Positions 42,822 to 52,500 of a stretch of DNA of 64,000 bases are shown here, piece after piece. The translations under genes and the position numbers were made by a program. The notes under the pieces are model-generated. The model ran no database searches, was not told the DNA's origin, and saw nothing but the letters and a program-made list of their open reading frames with translations. Each line of letters begins with the position of its first letter. Position 1 is the stretch's first letter. The stretch is from Streptomyces celluloflavus (GTDB taxonomy: Bacteria; Actinomycetota; Actinomycetes; Streptomycetales; Streptomycetaceae). Where the stretch lies: assembly GCA_000720995.1 (NCBI GenBank), contig JOEL01000034.1, positions 1-64,000 of the forward strand, read 5' to 3'.

Positions 42822-43132
42822 TCGGTCTTCTCCTTCGTCCTGCTGCTTAGGCCGCGCGATGTCGTCGCGGGCTCGAACGGCTTTTGGTGTGGCTCCCTTC
42901 GGCGGTAGTGGCCGAGTGCTCGACCGCCTTCGGTGCGTGGCTCCGGTGCCCGGCTGAAGGCAATGCTGCCCGTGCCGCGACCTCAGTGCTCGGCGCGATC
43001 TGAGGGGAATCTGAGGCCGATGTGAGATGCACGGAAGTAGTCAGGTGTGAAAGCGTCCGTGCCGGCATATGGATGCAGGAGTTTCGGGCGGAGCGGTGGT
43101 CGACGACCGCCGCGGGAGGTGGGGAAGAAGTC
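42822..43132. other. divergent promoter region of the AfsR-like gene
   Basis: These 311 bases separate the small basic gene from the AfsR-like gene. I see no gene in it. GGAGGTGGGGAAG before 43133 supplies the ribosome-binding site of the regulator. A direct repeat CTCGAACGGC / CTCGACCGCC is visible near 42873 and 42919 but is weak. Confidence 0.4.
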
Positions 43133-45895
43133 GTGAAGGGGTACGTACTCGGTCCGGTGAAGGCCGTCGTCCCTGGTCGGCAAGGCGTGGAGGGCGCATC
43201 GAAGCTGGCCGGTCTGTTCGCTCTATTCGTGCTCTCGTCCGATCACCGAGTGGAGCGTGACGACATTGCGCACCACCTCTGGCCGAACGGAGGCGCGACT
43301 GAAAACCGCATCAGCCGTCAGTTGTCATATCTGCGGGACGGCCTCGGCGGGCGAGTGAGTCGCATGAAGTCGGGCGCATGTTCGATGGACTTGTCGGATA
43401 GTTCCATCGACTATCTCCTCTTTCGTGAGGACGTGCGAAGGTCTCGCGGAATGAATGCTTTTGAGCGCTTCTCCGTGCTGCGCGGAGCCCTTGAGCGGTG
43501 GTCTGGTGAAGGGCCGCTGCTGGGCCTTCCCGGGGCCGGTTTCGAACTTCAACGGACCGAGCTGCGCCGGGAGTGGGGTGGCGCGCTGGTCAACTGCATG
43601 GCCGCGGCCTGGGAGATCCGCGATGACGAATGGCTACTCAAGGAAGCCGAGGGTCTCTTGGGGCGGTTCTCCGTCAATAGGACGTACGGTGAGCGGATAT
43701 TTCTCTATCGACTAATGGCGACAGCAGCTAGGTCGTTGCAGGCGGCCAAGCAAATGATCAAGGAATACAAGGAGCGGTACGGCCGTCCCAGAGATCTGGA
43801 GCTTGACCAGGCGATCCGCGATATCGCCCGGGGCGCATTCAGGCATCGCCCAGCCCCTGCACGATTTGAGCACCCGATCCCCCGCCAACTGCCCTTCGCG
43901 GATCGAGAGCTGGTCGGCCAGGCCCGAAGAACCGCCTCGCTGCGTCAGTACCTTGCGCAGCGGCGGGCCGAAAGCAGGGGAGCGGTGATCTTGCTGACGG
44001 GCATGGCGGGGGCAGGGAAGAGCGCCCTGGCGAACCATCTGTGCCGGGGACTGGAACCTGACTTCCCCGACGGCACGCTGTACGCGAGTCTGAACGGGTT
44101 TACCGGCGAGGGAACGAGTCCGGCCGAACCTCGACAGATTCTCAGCCGGTTCCTGTCCGATCTCGGGGTACAGACCCAGGCGACCGACCTCGATGCCCTG
44201 AGCGGCGCGTTGAGGTCGAGGCTGGCCACACGTTCCGTCGTCATGCTGCTGGACGACGCAGCCCATGCCGGCCAAGTGCTGCCACTGCTGCCCGGCACCG
44301 GGACCTCCGTCGTCGTCATCACCAGTAGAAACCAGCTGCCGGACCTCAGCGCGCGCAAGGACGTGCACATCTGCCGGATCGGACCGCTGGACCGTGAGTC
44401 CGCAGCCGAAATCGTGTTCGGGGAAATGGCTCCGGGGGCGAGAAGGAAATGCGGACCCTCCGTAGACAGGCTGGTGGACCTGTGCGGTCGGCTGCCGCTG
44501 GCGCTCTCCGTGATCGCCAGGCGAGTCCGGGGACGTCCGCCCCAAGGTGTTGCCGAGCTGGTCACGCGGCTGAGTCAGGAACACCAGAGACTGGAGGAAC
44601 TGCACCAGCCCGGTCACGACCTCTCTGTGCGCCTGGCTCTGGACTGTTCGGTCGGCGCGCTGTCGACGGAGGCCAGAAGCCTGCTGTGGCAGCTGGCTCT
44701 CCATCCAGGCCCCAGCATCGACTGGGCCGCCACGATGGACCTGGGCAGCGTGGCGGCCGGCGGCGACACCGACCGGGCGCTCGACGAACTCATCGACGCG
44801 AACCTCGTCGAATGCACCGTAGACCGCTACCGCCTGCACGATCTGGTCCGCGCCTACGCTCGCTATCACGTGTTTTCCGATGCCGACAGATCGATCGAGC
44901 GGTTGAGGGAGGAGACGGTTCGCCAGGTGCTGGAGCACCAGCTGCAGAATGTGGCGGCCTGCGACCGAGTGATTGACCCGCAGCGGAGCCTGCCCATCGA
45001 GGAGCCGCGGGGCCTGCGGGTCGTCGACCCGGCTTCGGAAGAGGAGGCCATGGCCTACGTCGACGCCGAATACGAGGTTCTCTTGCAGGGCATCGACCTG
45101 GCCCTTCGCAGTAGCCTCCGTCGCTATGTCTGGTTGCTCTCCATGGCTTTGGTCTCATACCAGTGGAGGCGGAGCCGACATGCCGATGCCGAGCGCCGGT
45201 TGACGGAGGCCGAGGAGGCGTCGCGCGGCCTCGCCTCATCCATTCACCGGGCCATGGTGTACAGGATGCTGGCCGGCACCCAGATGAGAGCGGGACACGT
45301 TGACCTCGGCCTGCGCAACGCCGAGGCGGCCGTCCGGCTCGGTGAGGAGCAGGGGGACGTCGCCAGCCGGTTGGGTTTGGCGCGTTCCCTCCACTTGCGT
45401 GCCGTTGCGTATCAGCGTGGGGGTGATCTCAATGGCGCGGAAGAGGGCCATCGGCTTGCACTGGAGCTGTTCGAGGAACTAGGGGACGCAGCGGGGGCGG
45501 CCGGCGCGCTCAACGGGATTGGCACGGTGCAGTACGAGCGCGGCGCGTACGACAAAGCGCTGCGGATGTGCGACGAGGCACTGCGGATCTTCGAGCTGAC
45601 GGACGACGCCAATGGCAGAGCGAACGTGCTGACGACCCTAGCGAAGATCCACACGTTCCGGTCTGAACGGGACGAGGCACTGCGTCTGTATGAGCGGGCC
45701 ATCGCCATCTATCGGAAGTTGAGTTACTGGCCGAACGAGGCCAAGACCCTCTCACGATACGCATATGTACTGGTGTCCTCAGGGCGTACCCAGGAAGCCG
45801 TGACGGCGCTGGAGCGAGTCGTCATGCTGTGCGAGTTCATGGGCGACGAGGGAGGCGTACAGCAGGCGCTTGACCGGCTGGAAAGCCTCAGGTGA
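43133..45895 (+). CDS. AfsR/SARP-like STAND regulator
   Basis: The 920-residue protein is taken from the GTG at 43133 (MKGYVLGPVKAVVPGR), the canonical opening of SARP proteins, with GGGGAAG upstream. Domains: OmpR-type winged helix (DDIAHHLWPN..., ISRQLSYLRDGLG), bacterial transcriptional activator domain to about residue 240, NB-ARC ATPase with Walker A GMAGAGKSA near 290 and Walker B VVMLLDDAAHA near 370, an RLHDLVRAYA segment, and a C-terminal TPR array. AfsR is phosphorylated by Ser/Thr kinases, and a kinase gene is adjacent (converging, 18 bases away). It is placed to control the defence operon; this is inferred. Confidence 0.87.
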   Translation: MKGYVLGPVKAVVPGRQGVEGASKLAGLFALFVLSSDHRVERDDIAHHLWPNGGATENRISRQLSYLRDGLGGRVSRMKSGACSMDLSDSSIDYLLFREDVRRSRGMNAFERFSVLRGALERWSGEGPLLGLPGAGFELQRTELRREWGGALVNCMAAAWEIRDDEWLLKEAEGLLGRFSVNRTYGERIFLYRLMATAARSLQAAKQMIKEYKERYGRPRDLELDQAIRDIARGAFRHRPAPARFEHPIPRQLPFADRELVGQARRTASLRQYLAQRRAESRGAVILLTGMAGAGKSALANHLCRGLEPDFPDGTLYASLNGFTGEGTSPAEPRQILSRFLSDLGVQTQATDLDALSGALRSRLATRSVVMLLDDAAHAGQVLPLLPGTGTSVVVITSRNQLPDLSARKDVHICRIGPLDRESAAEIVFGEMAPGARRKCGPSVDRLVDLCGRLPLALSVIARRVRGRPPQGVAELVTRLSQEHQRLEELHQPGHDLSVRLALDCSVGALSTEARSLLWQLALHPGPSIDWAATMDLGSVAAGGDTDRALDELIDANLVECTVDRYRLHDLVRAYARYHVFSDADRSIERLREETVRQVLEHQLQNVAACDRVIDPQRSLPIEEPRGLRVVDPASEEEAMAYVDAEYEVLLQGIDLALRSSLRRYVWLLSMALVSYQWRRSRHADAERRLTEAEEASRGLASSIHRAMVYRMLAGTQMRAGHVDLGLRNAEAAVRLGEEQGDVASRLGLARSLHLRAVAYQRGGDLNGAEEGHRLALELFEELGDAAGAAGALNGIGTVQYERGAYDKALRMCDEALRIFELTDDANGRANVLTTLAKIHTFRSERDEALRLYERAIAIYRKLSYWPNEAKTLSRYAYVLVSSGRTQEAVTALERVVMLCEFMGDEGGVQQALDRLESLR

Positions 45896-45913
45896 GGCGG
45901 CCTCGCCGACCGC

Positions 45914-46816
45914 TCACAGGGTGGGTCGACGAGTCCGGTAGTACTCGGTGGGATCGGGGCGCAGGGGCTTGGCCGGGGGCTTCGACCCGAAGGTCGGCAG
46001 GAGAGGACGCAGTTGGTCGAAGACCTCACGCACGCCTTGTGGGCGGTTTCCAGGGACGCGGTCCACCATGCTCAGTGCAAGGGAGCGGAACTGGAGGGGC
46101 ACCCGCCGCATGCGGTCGGGCGGCAGCACCGGGCAGTCCGGTGCGGGGCGTTCGGCCATGCCTGCGTAGGGCAACTGCATGACGGTCATCTCCAAAAGCA
46201 TGCACCCGAGCGCGAAGATGTCCGACAGAAGGGTCACGCCGTCGGGACAACCGTCGTACTCGTCAGGAGGCACGTAGCCCGGCGTGCCGTCGCCTCGGTC
46301 TGTCTTCTCGCCCTGGTGCAGCGCGAGGCCCATGTCGATCAACCAGACGCATCCGCTGGGATCAAGGATGACATTCTCCGGTTTGATGTCGCGGTGCACC
46401 AATTGCCGATCGTGTACTCGGTGCAGGATTTCGCACAACTGGCCGATGATAGAAGCCACCGTCGGGGTCCTGAGGGGGCGACCCCTGAGCATAGCGTCGT
46501 AGAGAACGGGCCCTTCGACGAACTCCAGGACGATGCAGCGGCGTTCGTAGGTGAATCCGACTGGGCCACTGGCGATGACCCTCGGAACACCCCGGATGCC
46601 GGTGAGTTGTTGGGTCATGGCGGCTTCCTCTTCGAAAGTGTCGCCCATCCCCTGGTAACTGTCCTCCGGTTCGAAAAGGCGTGCTTTCTGGAGTTTGACT
46701 GCCACCTGCCGACCCGTCTCCGTGTCCCGCCCCCGGTACAGCTCTCCTTGGCCACCGCTGCCGATCTGGTCGAGCAGCTCATAGCGCTCCAATACGAGCT
46801 TTCCGTGTCGATTCAT
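45914..46816 (-). CDS. soluble Hanks-type Ser/Thr protein kinase
   Basis: The 300-residue kinase starts at the ATG at 46816. Visible subdomains: glycine loop IGSGGQGELYRG, VAVKLQK with the ATP lysine, catalytic loop LVHRDIKPENVIL, DMG in place of DFG (VWLIDMGLAL), and GTPGYVPPDEYDG as activation segment/P+1 loop. There is no membrane span or sensor domain, unlike PknB. It converges on the AfsR-like gene and is divergent from the nuclease operon, sharing a very short (about 65-base) promoter region with it. Phosphorylation of the AfsR-like regulator or of defence proteins is a testable inference. Confidence 0.88.
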   Translation of the reverse strand: MNRHGKLVLERYELLDQIGSGGQGELYRGRDTETGRQVAVKLQKARLFEPEDSYQGMGDTFEEEAAMTQQLTGIRGVPRVIASGPVGFTYERRCIVLEFVEGPVLYDAMLRGRPLRTPTVASIIGQLCEILHRVHDRQLVHRDIKPENVILDPSGCVWLIDMGLALHQGEKTDRGDGTPGYVPPDEYDGCPDGVTLLSDIFALGCMLLEMTVMQLPYAGMAERPAPDCPVLPPDRMRRVPLQFRSLALSMVDRVPGNRPQGVREVFDQLRPLLPTFGSKPPAKPLRPDPTEYYRTRRPTL

Positions 46817-46880
46817 CGTCCTGCCTTCCCGGCGCGCTGTACGCCTGAGCGTTGTCACCACTGAAATGAGAGGAATGAAC

Positions 46881-48398
46881 GTGGCAGATTCTTGGTCACC
46901 ACCCGATGGGGTGTTCAAGAAATCCGATGCCGTCACGGTGTCCTTGGGGATGTTCAAGGACACCGGCTACCGCTGCCCTGCCGCCGATGCTATGAAAGCC
47001 CGTGGCTATCGGCCGCAGTCGCGGCAGGAGAGGAATCGCGAAGTCCTGGAGCACTTCGCCTTCGGCCCTTTCATGAAGACTCCTGGGGCACCGCTTCATG
47101 ACGGACTGCGGCAGTGGACCGCACACGCCAACTCCGCCTACAAGGATGCCTTCCCGGTAGATCCGTCTCGGCCCATGACCGAGGTACCCGCTTGGACTTA
47201 TCGGCACCAACTGTCCACTCCTGACCATCGTGGAGTGCGTGAGTACCGCATCACCGTGTGGGGCCGGTGCCTGCGGTCGCCAGACGGTACCGTGCGCGAA
47301 CTCCGTCTGCCGGTGAATCGGATCAGCGAGGTGGATCCGTATCAAGGTCATGTCGCGGCAGCGGCTTTGGCTACTGCGGAAGGCGTTCCCGGCCCTCTTC
47401 CGGAGCATGTCCGCATCGTTGAGTTCGCACTGTTGGACGGCCGTACCCGCACCTTGTTCGAGGGCACGCGGGAGCAAGCCGTGGAACGCTATCGGAGGTA
47501 CGGCGGGCCCGAGGCACTGTCCGCCGTGCTGGATGGCCGGGAATACCGTCCCGGCCCCTCGTGCGTGGGATGCGCATACCTCTCAGTGTGCCCGACCCTG
47601 CGCAGGGCGCCAGGGCTGCTGGGTTTGGAGGCTTCGGGACGGCCCCGGCGCACCTGGTCCGTCACCAATGGCCGGAGCTACCGTGCTTGCCCGGCACGCG
47701 ACCACATGCGCCGCTTGCACCTTCCGGCTTCCCAGACCATTGAGCGCAGTTCCTCAGCCGAACGTGGCCGTGCCGTACACGCCTACCTAGCCGCACGCCA
47801 CGGCTCCGGCCGCCCCTGCACGATGGACATTCCCGCCCGGTGGATACCGGACGGGTTCGAACTTCCCGAGCAGGAGAGCCGGCTCGGTGCACTTCTGCTG
47901 CGCCACCATGCGGCGGTATGCCCCTTGCGGTTCGTACACGACAGGAATGATGTGCGTGCGGAACCCCGGGTGGTCCGCCATGACTCCCTTGGCGATGTTC
48001 TCGTGATCGCGGAACCGGACCTCCTCTACCGCGACGGCGATTCCTGGGTGTGGCGTGAGACGAAGACGTCCGCCGGCGGCTGGAGCAGGCGCCAGGGCTT
48101 GCTGGATCGCTATCCGCAGCTGGCGCTGGCGGTGCTACTCGTCTCGCGAGGTGACCTGGGTGGCTCGCTATCCCGGGCTCGTATCGAACTGGAAGTCCTT
48201 CGACCGGCCGGCGCCGACCTGGAGATCATCGATCCTTGTGTTCCCTCGGTCCGGGCCGCCGCCGAGGAGACGGTCCGCGGCCTGGTGGCCGACTGGCACA
48301 GCGATGACCATTACGCACCCGCGCCCGGCGACGCCTGCACTCGCTGTGAAGTCGCGCGCTGGTGCTCGGCGCGCAGTGACGGGAAGGAGGCTGCATGA
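46881..48398 (+). CDS. tandem Cas4/AddB-like Fe-S PD-(D/E)XK nuclease
   Basis: The 505-residue protein is taken from the GTG at 46881 (six bases after AGAGGA; ATGs at 46866 and 46875 are alternatives). It is a duplication: each half starts with a YRxCPAxDxM-like segment (YRCPAADAM near residue 30; YRACPARDHM near 270) and ends with C-x2-C-x5-C (CVGCAYLSVC; CTRCEVARWC), the four-cysteine 4Fe-4S layout of Cas4/AddB. The second half has the nuclease core: RGRAVHAYLAARH, IAEPDLLY, WRETKTSA (ExK) and YPQLALAVLL. The first half lacks that triad. Its stop overlaps the next start (ATGA). It probably cuts DNA within the pPIWI_RE system. Confidence 0.78.
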   Translation: MADSWSPPDGVFKKSDAVTVSLGMFKDTGYRCPAADAMKARGYRPQSRQERNREVLEHFAFGPFMKTPGAPLHDGLRQWTAHANSAYKDAFPVDPSRPMTEVPAWTYRHQLSTPDHRGVREYRITVWGRCLRSPDGTVRELRLPVNRISEVDPYQGHVAAAALATAEGVPGPLPEHVRIVEFALLDGRTRTLFEGTREQAVERYRRYGGPEALSAVLDGREYRPGPSCVGCAYLSVCPTLRRAPGLLGLEASGRPRRTWSVTNGRSYRACPARDHMRRLHLPASQTIERSSSAERGRAVHAYLAARHGSGRPCTMDIPARWIPDGFELPEQESRLGALLLRHHAAVCPLRFVHDRNDVRAEPRVVRHDSLGDVLVIAEPDLLYRDGDSWVWRETKTSAGGWSRRQGLLDRYPQLALAVLLVSRGDLGGSLSRARIELEVLRPAGADLEIIDPCVPSVRAAAEETVRGLVADWHSDDHYAPAPGDACTRCEVARWCSARSDGKEAA

Positions 48399-49531
48399 CG
48401 TCTCGTGCGCCGACCAACGCAGAGGCGCAGCGCGGGATGGATCACGGGAACGATCCCTTCCTCGCACTGGCACGTGCCCTGACCATCTTGTCGGAGCAGG
48501 ATGGGCTGCGGTCATTCTCCCTGCCGTACCCGCGCGAAGCGCAGCTTGCTCTTGACCGGGTGATTCTGCACTGCCTCAACCACGGTTGGAAGCCGCCGAA
48601 AAGCCTGCCCGAGTTGCTGTCCTGGTGCACCCGGCGCAGCGTGGGTGATTCGGAATTCGGCGTGTCTCCGGCTCTGGTGTCCCAAGGCGCACGCTGGATC
48701 CACCCGATAGGGATGATGCCGACGCGAACCTGCCTGGAGCTGGCTCCGTTGGGTCAGCCGGGGCGCGTCGAGCAGGACGCGCTCAACTCTCTGGCGGCGC
48801 TGGAGCACAGGTGCGGTTCGGCGGGTCGGTTCAGCCGGTGTCGGCAGTTTCTGGCGCGCCACCCCCTGGTGACCCACCAGGACCGGTTCGGCCGCCGTTG
48901 GGAGGCGATGACCTGGAACAAGGTCAGGGAACTGTACGAACCTGTCCCCGAGGCCCTACTCGACCGCCGGATGCTTACCGTGTGCGGCACCTGCGGACTA
49001 CCGGCCCGCGCCCCGAGCGGCGAAAGGGAAAGCGGGCCCGACACCTGGTGTGAGGGGGAGGACTGTCCGCCCGGCGTGCGCTTCCGCCTGCTCCGCGAGC
49101 CCGGACAGTGCCTGATCCTGCGACGTAGCCTCCGTGCCTTCCTCGTGGCCCCGGCCCGTACGGAACAGGCGGCCATGGATGAACTCGCACGTATCGGCGG
49201 CGGCCACCAGCTTCTCGCGGATAGTGGACTTGGCGCCTACCGCATCACCGGCAGCGGGCTGCGGACCTGCCTCATGCAGGTCTACGACCGGCGGCAGCCC
49301 TCGTTCTTGGGCGGCCGGGTCAGCGAGGCTTTCTCCAGCGCCACCGATCCCGCCCTGGTGGTGGTTCCCCGTCGAGCGGTGGATCAGGACGGCTACCGCG
49401 ACGCTTTCGAAACCGCGCTCAGCAATGAGTGTCGCGGACGAGTGACCCTCACGACCCCCGATGACCTGGAGCGCCATCTGCGCGTACAGGACCCACCACC
49501 GACCCAGAAAGTGGAGGGCGCCGATGCGTAG
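48395..49531 (+). CDS. pPIWI_RE-associated REase-type protein
   Basis: The 378-residue protein sits in the position of the restriction-endonuclease subunit of pPIWI_RE loci. The first 190 residues are helical and match no general family (probably the pPIWI_RE_Y region). A zinc ribbon follows (Cys197, Cys200, Cys219, Cys224: CGTCG...TWCEGEDC). The C-terminal 120 residues, with GAYRITGSGLRTCLMQVYDR and ALVVVPRRAVD, look like the REase-fold domain described for this system, though a standard D...ExK triad is not obvious to me. It is coupled on both sides (ATGA upstream; 8-base overlap with the helicase). Confidence 0.65.
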   Translation: MTSRAPTNAEAQRGMDHGNDPFLALARALTILSEQDGLRSFSLPYPREAQLALDRVILHCLNHGWKPPKSLPELLSWCTRRSVGDSEFGVSPALVSQGARWIHPIGMMPTRTCLELAPLGQPGRVEQDALNSLAALEHRCGSAGRFSRCRQFLARHPLVTHQDRFGRRWEAMTWNKVRELYEPVPEALLDRRMLTVCGTCGLPARAPSGERESGPDTWCEGEDCPPGVRFRLLREPGQCLILRRSLRAFLVAPARTEQAAMDELARIGGGHQLLADSGLGAYRITGSGLRTCLMQVYDRRQPSFLGGRVSEAFSSATDPALVVVPRRAVDQDGYRDAFETALSNECRGRVTLTTPDDLERHLRVQDPPPTQKVEGADA

Positions 49532-52500
49532 CCTTGCCCGCGGCCTGCATGACGTCATTGCGCAGCTCCGGCAGTTCGAGCCGGGCGTGGGCGAGGCTGC
49601 CTACGAATCCCTGTGCCAGGTAGAAGTCGGGCTGCGTCTCCAGGAGCGGCTGATGCGGGAGAGCCCGGCGGCGCATGCCTGGGTCCTCTTCAGCGGCTAT
49701 CCATTCGCCCAGGCTTCGGGAGTCTCCCTGCCCCCGGACAGCGAGGCAGTTCTGCGCGCCGGGCGCTACTCGATGTGGACGTTACGCAGGCGCCGGGCGT
49801 GGCGGGAAGCGCTGGATCGGTACCAGGGATTCAACCGCGCTCTGCGCGGCTTCGACGTGCCCGACCCGGATCGGCCCGCCCTGCGCCGCGAACTGTCCGT
49901 GGCGGATGACAGGTGGGACACCTACGACGAATTGCTGCGTGTTGCACCGCCGCTGGCTGTTGCTCGCCTCAAAGTGGCCGGCCCGGGACCGCATGCCTTC
50001 CCGGTCAGTCGGACCATGGCCGAGGTTGACCTGCCGTCCGTTCCGCACGCGCCCCTCATCCGGCACGACATGGACGCACTGCCGCTGGGCCAGGGCGAGC
50101 GGCTGACCTTCAGCCTTGAGGAGCTGAAGGAAACGGCGGTACGAATGGACGCCGTACATTACCGCGACTGGGCTGGCAGACTCGGCAAGCTTGTCCTCTC
50201 GGTCAAGGCAGATCACGGATTCCGGGATGCACAGACGTTCACCGTGGACCGCATCCAGCACCTGCTCGGCATCGTCGGAGCAGGCAAGAGCACTTTGCGG
50301 GACATCATCGCCGTACATCTGGCCACCGGCCGCCAGAAAAAGCGGGTCACCGTGGTCGTCGGCGATGTCACCGAGGTGCTCAAACTGGTCAAGCTCTATA
50401 ACGTCTATACCGATGGTGCTGCTGCGCCCATCGTGGGAGCCAACAGCAGGGAGCGCCACGCACAGCGGCTGCATCGGCGGCTGGCCGGACAGGGCGAACA
50501 TCGGCTGCTCGCCCATCAGGACCAGGCTTTTGATCACCTGGGTACTTCTTGCGTGCTGAATGCGTTGCGCGGTGGCGCGGCCAGGGGAGAAACATTGGCC
50601 TTTGGCGAAGCGCCCTGCACCCGGCTGCGCTCCGGAGCGTCCCGGCCGCGTGAGGCCGCGGGACGTCATCCGGTGTCACGCTGGCAAAAGCAGCGGGTGA
50701 GCTGCCCGTACTGGTCCGTGTGCCCGCGCCATCACACCTCACGGGCGCTCGTGGGGGCAGACATCTGGGTGGCCACGCCCGCCGCGCTCGTAGACGCCTC
50801 CCCGCCCCAGGCACAGAACGGCGAACGCATTCGCTACCTCGAATTGGCCTGCCGCCGTAGCGATCTCGTCATCGTGGACGAGGCGGATCGGGTGCAGATG
50901 CAGTGGGACGAGAATTTCGCCCCGGCCGTTCCCCTGGCCGGCGGTGACGAAGACGGCTTCATCGACAAGCTGAGCGGCCACAAGATTCGTGAACTCGCTG
51001 TCGGAGGCCGAGTACAGCTGTCCGATCGGGACGTGGAGAACTTCACCGCGGCGCTGAACACGGCCCAAGCAGCCACCGACCGCCTATACGCGATGCTGGT
51101 AGCCGACCACAAGTTGCGGATCTGGGTCCGCACCGGCTACTTCAGCGCGTGGACGCTGCAACTGGGTCTCCTCGACGAGCGTTACGAGCTCCCCGAGGAT
51201 GACGAACCGGCCGACCGGTGCCGGGACGGCGCGGACGAAACCTGCCGTGTGGAACGGGCGACCCTGTGGAACAAACTGGACGCCTTTCGGGACAACCCCT
51301 TTGGGGATCGCTTCCGGTTCACCAAGGAGGACTTCGGTGATCTCACGAGACTGCTCAACGAGATCTTGCATACCAGCAACCCCGACAACACCAGGCGCCG
51401 AGTGGCGCATGTGATGGATGAGGTGTTCCGGCTGGAGCCCTTCATGGAACGCAAGCAACAGGAGTACGAGCAGGAGTATGCCGCTTGGCAGGAGAAGCGG
51501 GAGCAGTGGGAGCGCAGCAAGGGCGCGGGCAGGCGCGGGAAGGAGCCCCAGCCCCCGCAGACCCCGGAGCGGTGGCGCACGGAGTTCGCCCAGCGTTTCG
51601 AATTCACCCTCCTGCTGTGCGCCCTGGAGCCGAAGCTGGCTCTGATCAACGCGATGTGGCCGAGGGTTGAGGCGGCCCTCAACCTCGGCTTCAACACGAT
51701 GTACAGCCGGCCGGTCGACTACGGGCCGATGGTGCCTGAGGCCCCCATGGGCAACGTCATCGGCTTTCAGTTCCACGTCAAGGGCCAGGACGAGGGCGGG
51801 GTCCGCAGCGGTGAGCTGACCTTCTTCCGGTGCAGCGGTGTTGGCCGAGAACTGCTGCGTCAACTGCCCGACCTCGCCAGGGCCGATGACCGCCCTGGAG
51901 CACACGTCCTGCTCATGTCCGGCAGTAGTTGGGCGGGCCTGTCCAGCCGCTACCACATCGCCGTAGAAGTAGGCGTGATCATTGAGCCGTTACCGGAGGT
52001 CACCCGGCGCATCGCCGAGGAGAGCCTGATGCGCTTCGAGTTCATCGAGGACGGCGGTGCCCCGATGCAAGTGTCCGGGACCGACCCTGACGATCGGCCG
52101 GACAAGCTCCGGCGCATCGCAACGGTGCTGGGAGCGAGCGTGGAGGAGGAGGACGAGGGCGGTCCTCTGGAACGCGAACTCATGGACCTCCAAGACGGCC
52201 GCGATCAGATCCTGCTCCTGGTGGGCAGCTACGAAGAGGCACGGATCGTTGCCGACACGCTGCACAACCTCAACATGCGCTGGAAAGGCCGGGTACTGCG
52301 GCTGGTCTCGGACGATGAGGACATTGAGGACGACGACTACGGCGACGACGGCCACCACGCCCGGGTGCTGCGCCGAGGGGACGTGGAACATCTCAAGGAT
52401 TGTGGAGCCGACATCCTGGTGGCGCCGCTACTCGCGATCGAACGCGGCTACAACATCCTCAACGACAACGACGAGGCGGCCATTGGCACCGTGTACTTCC

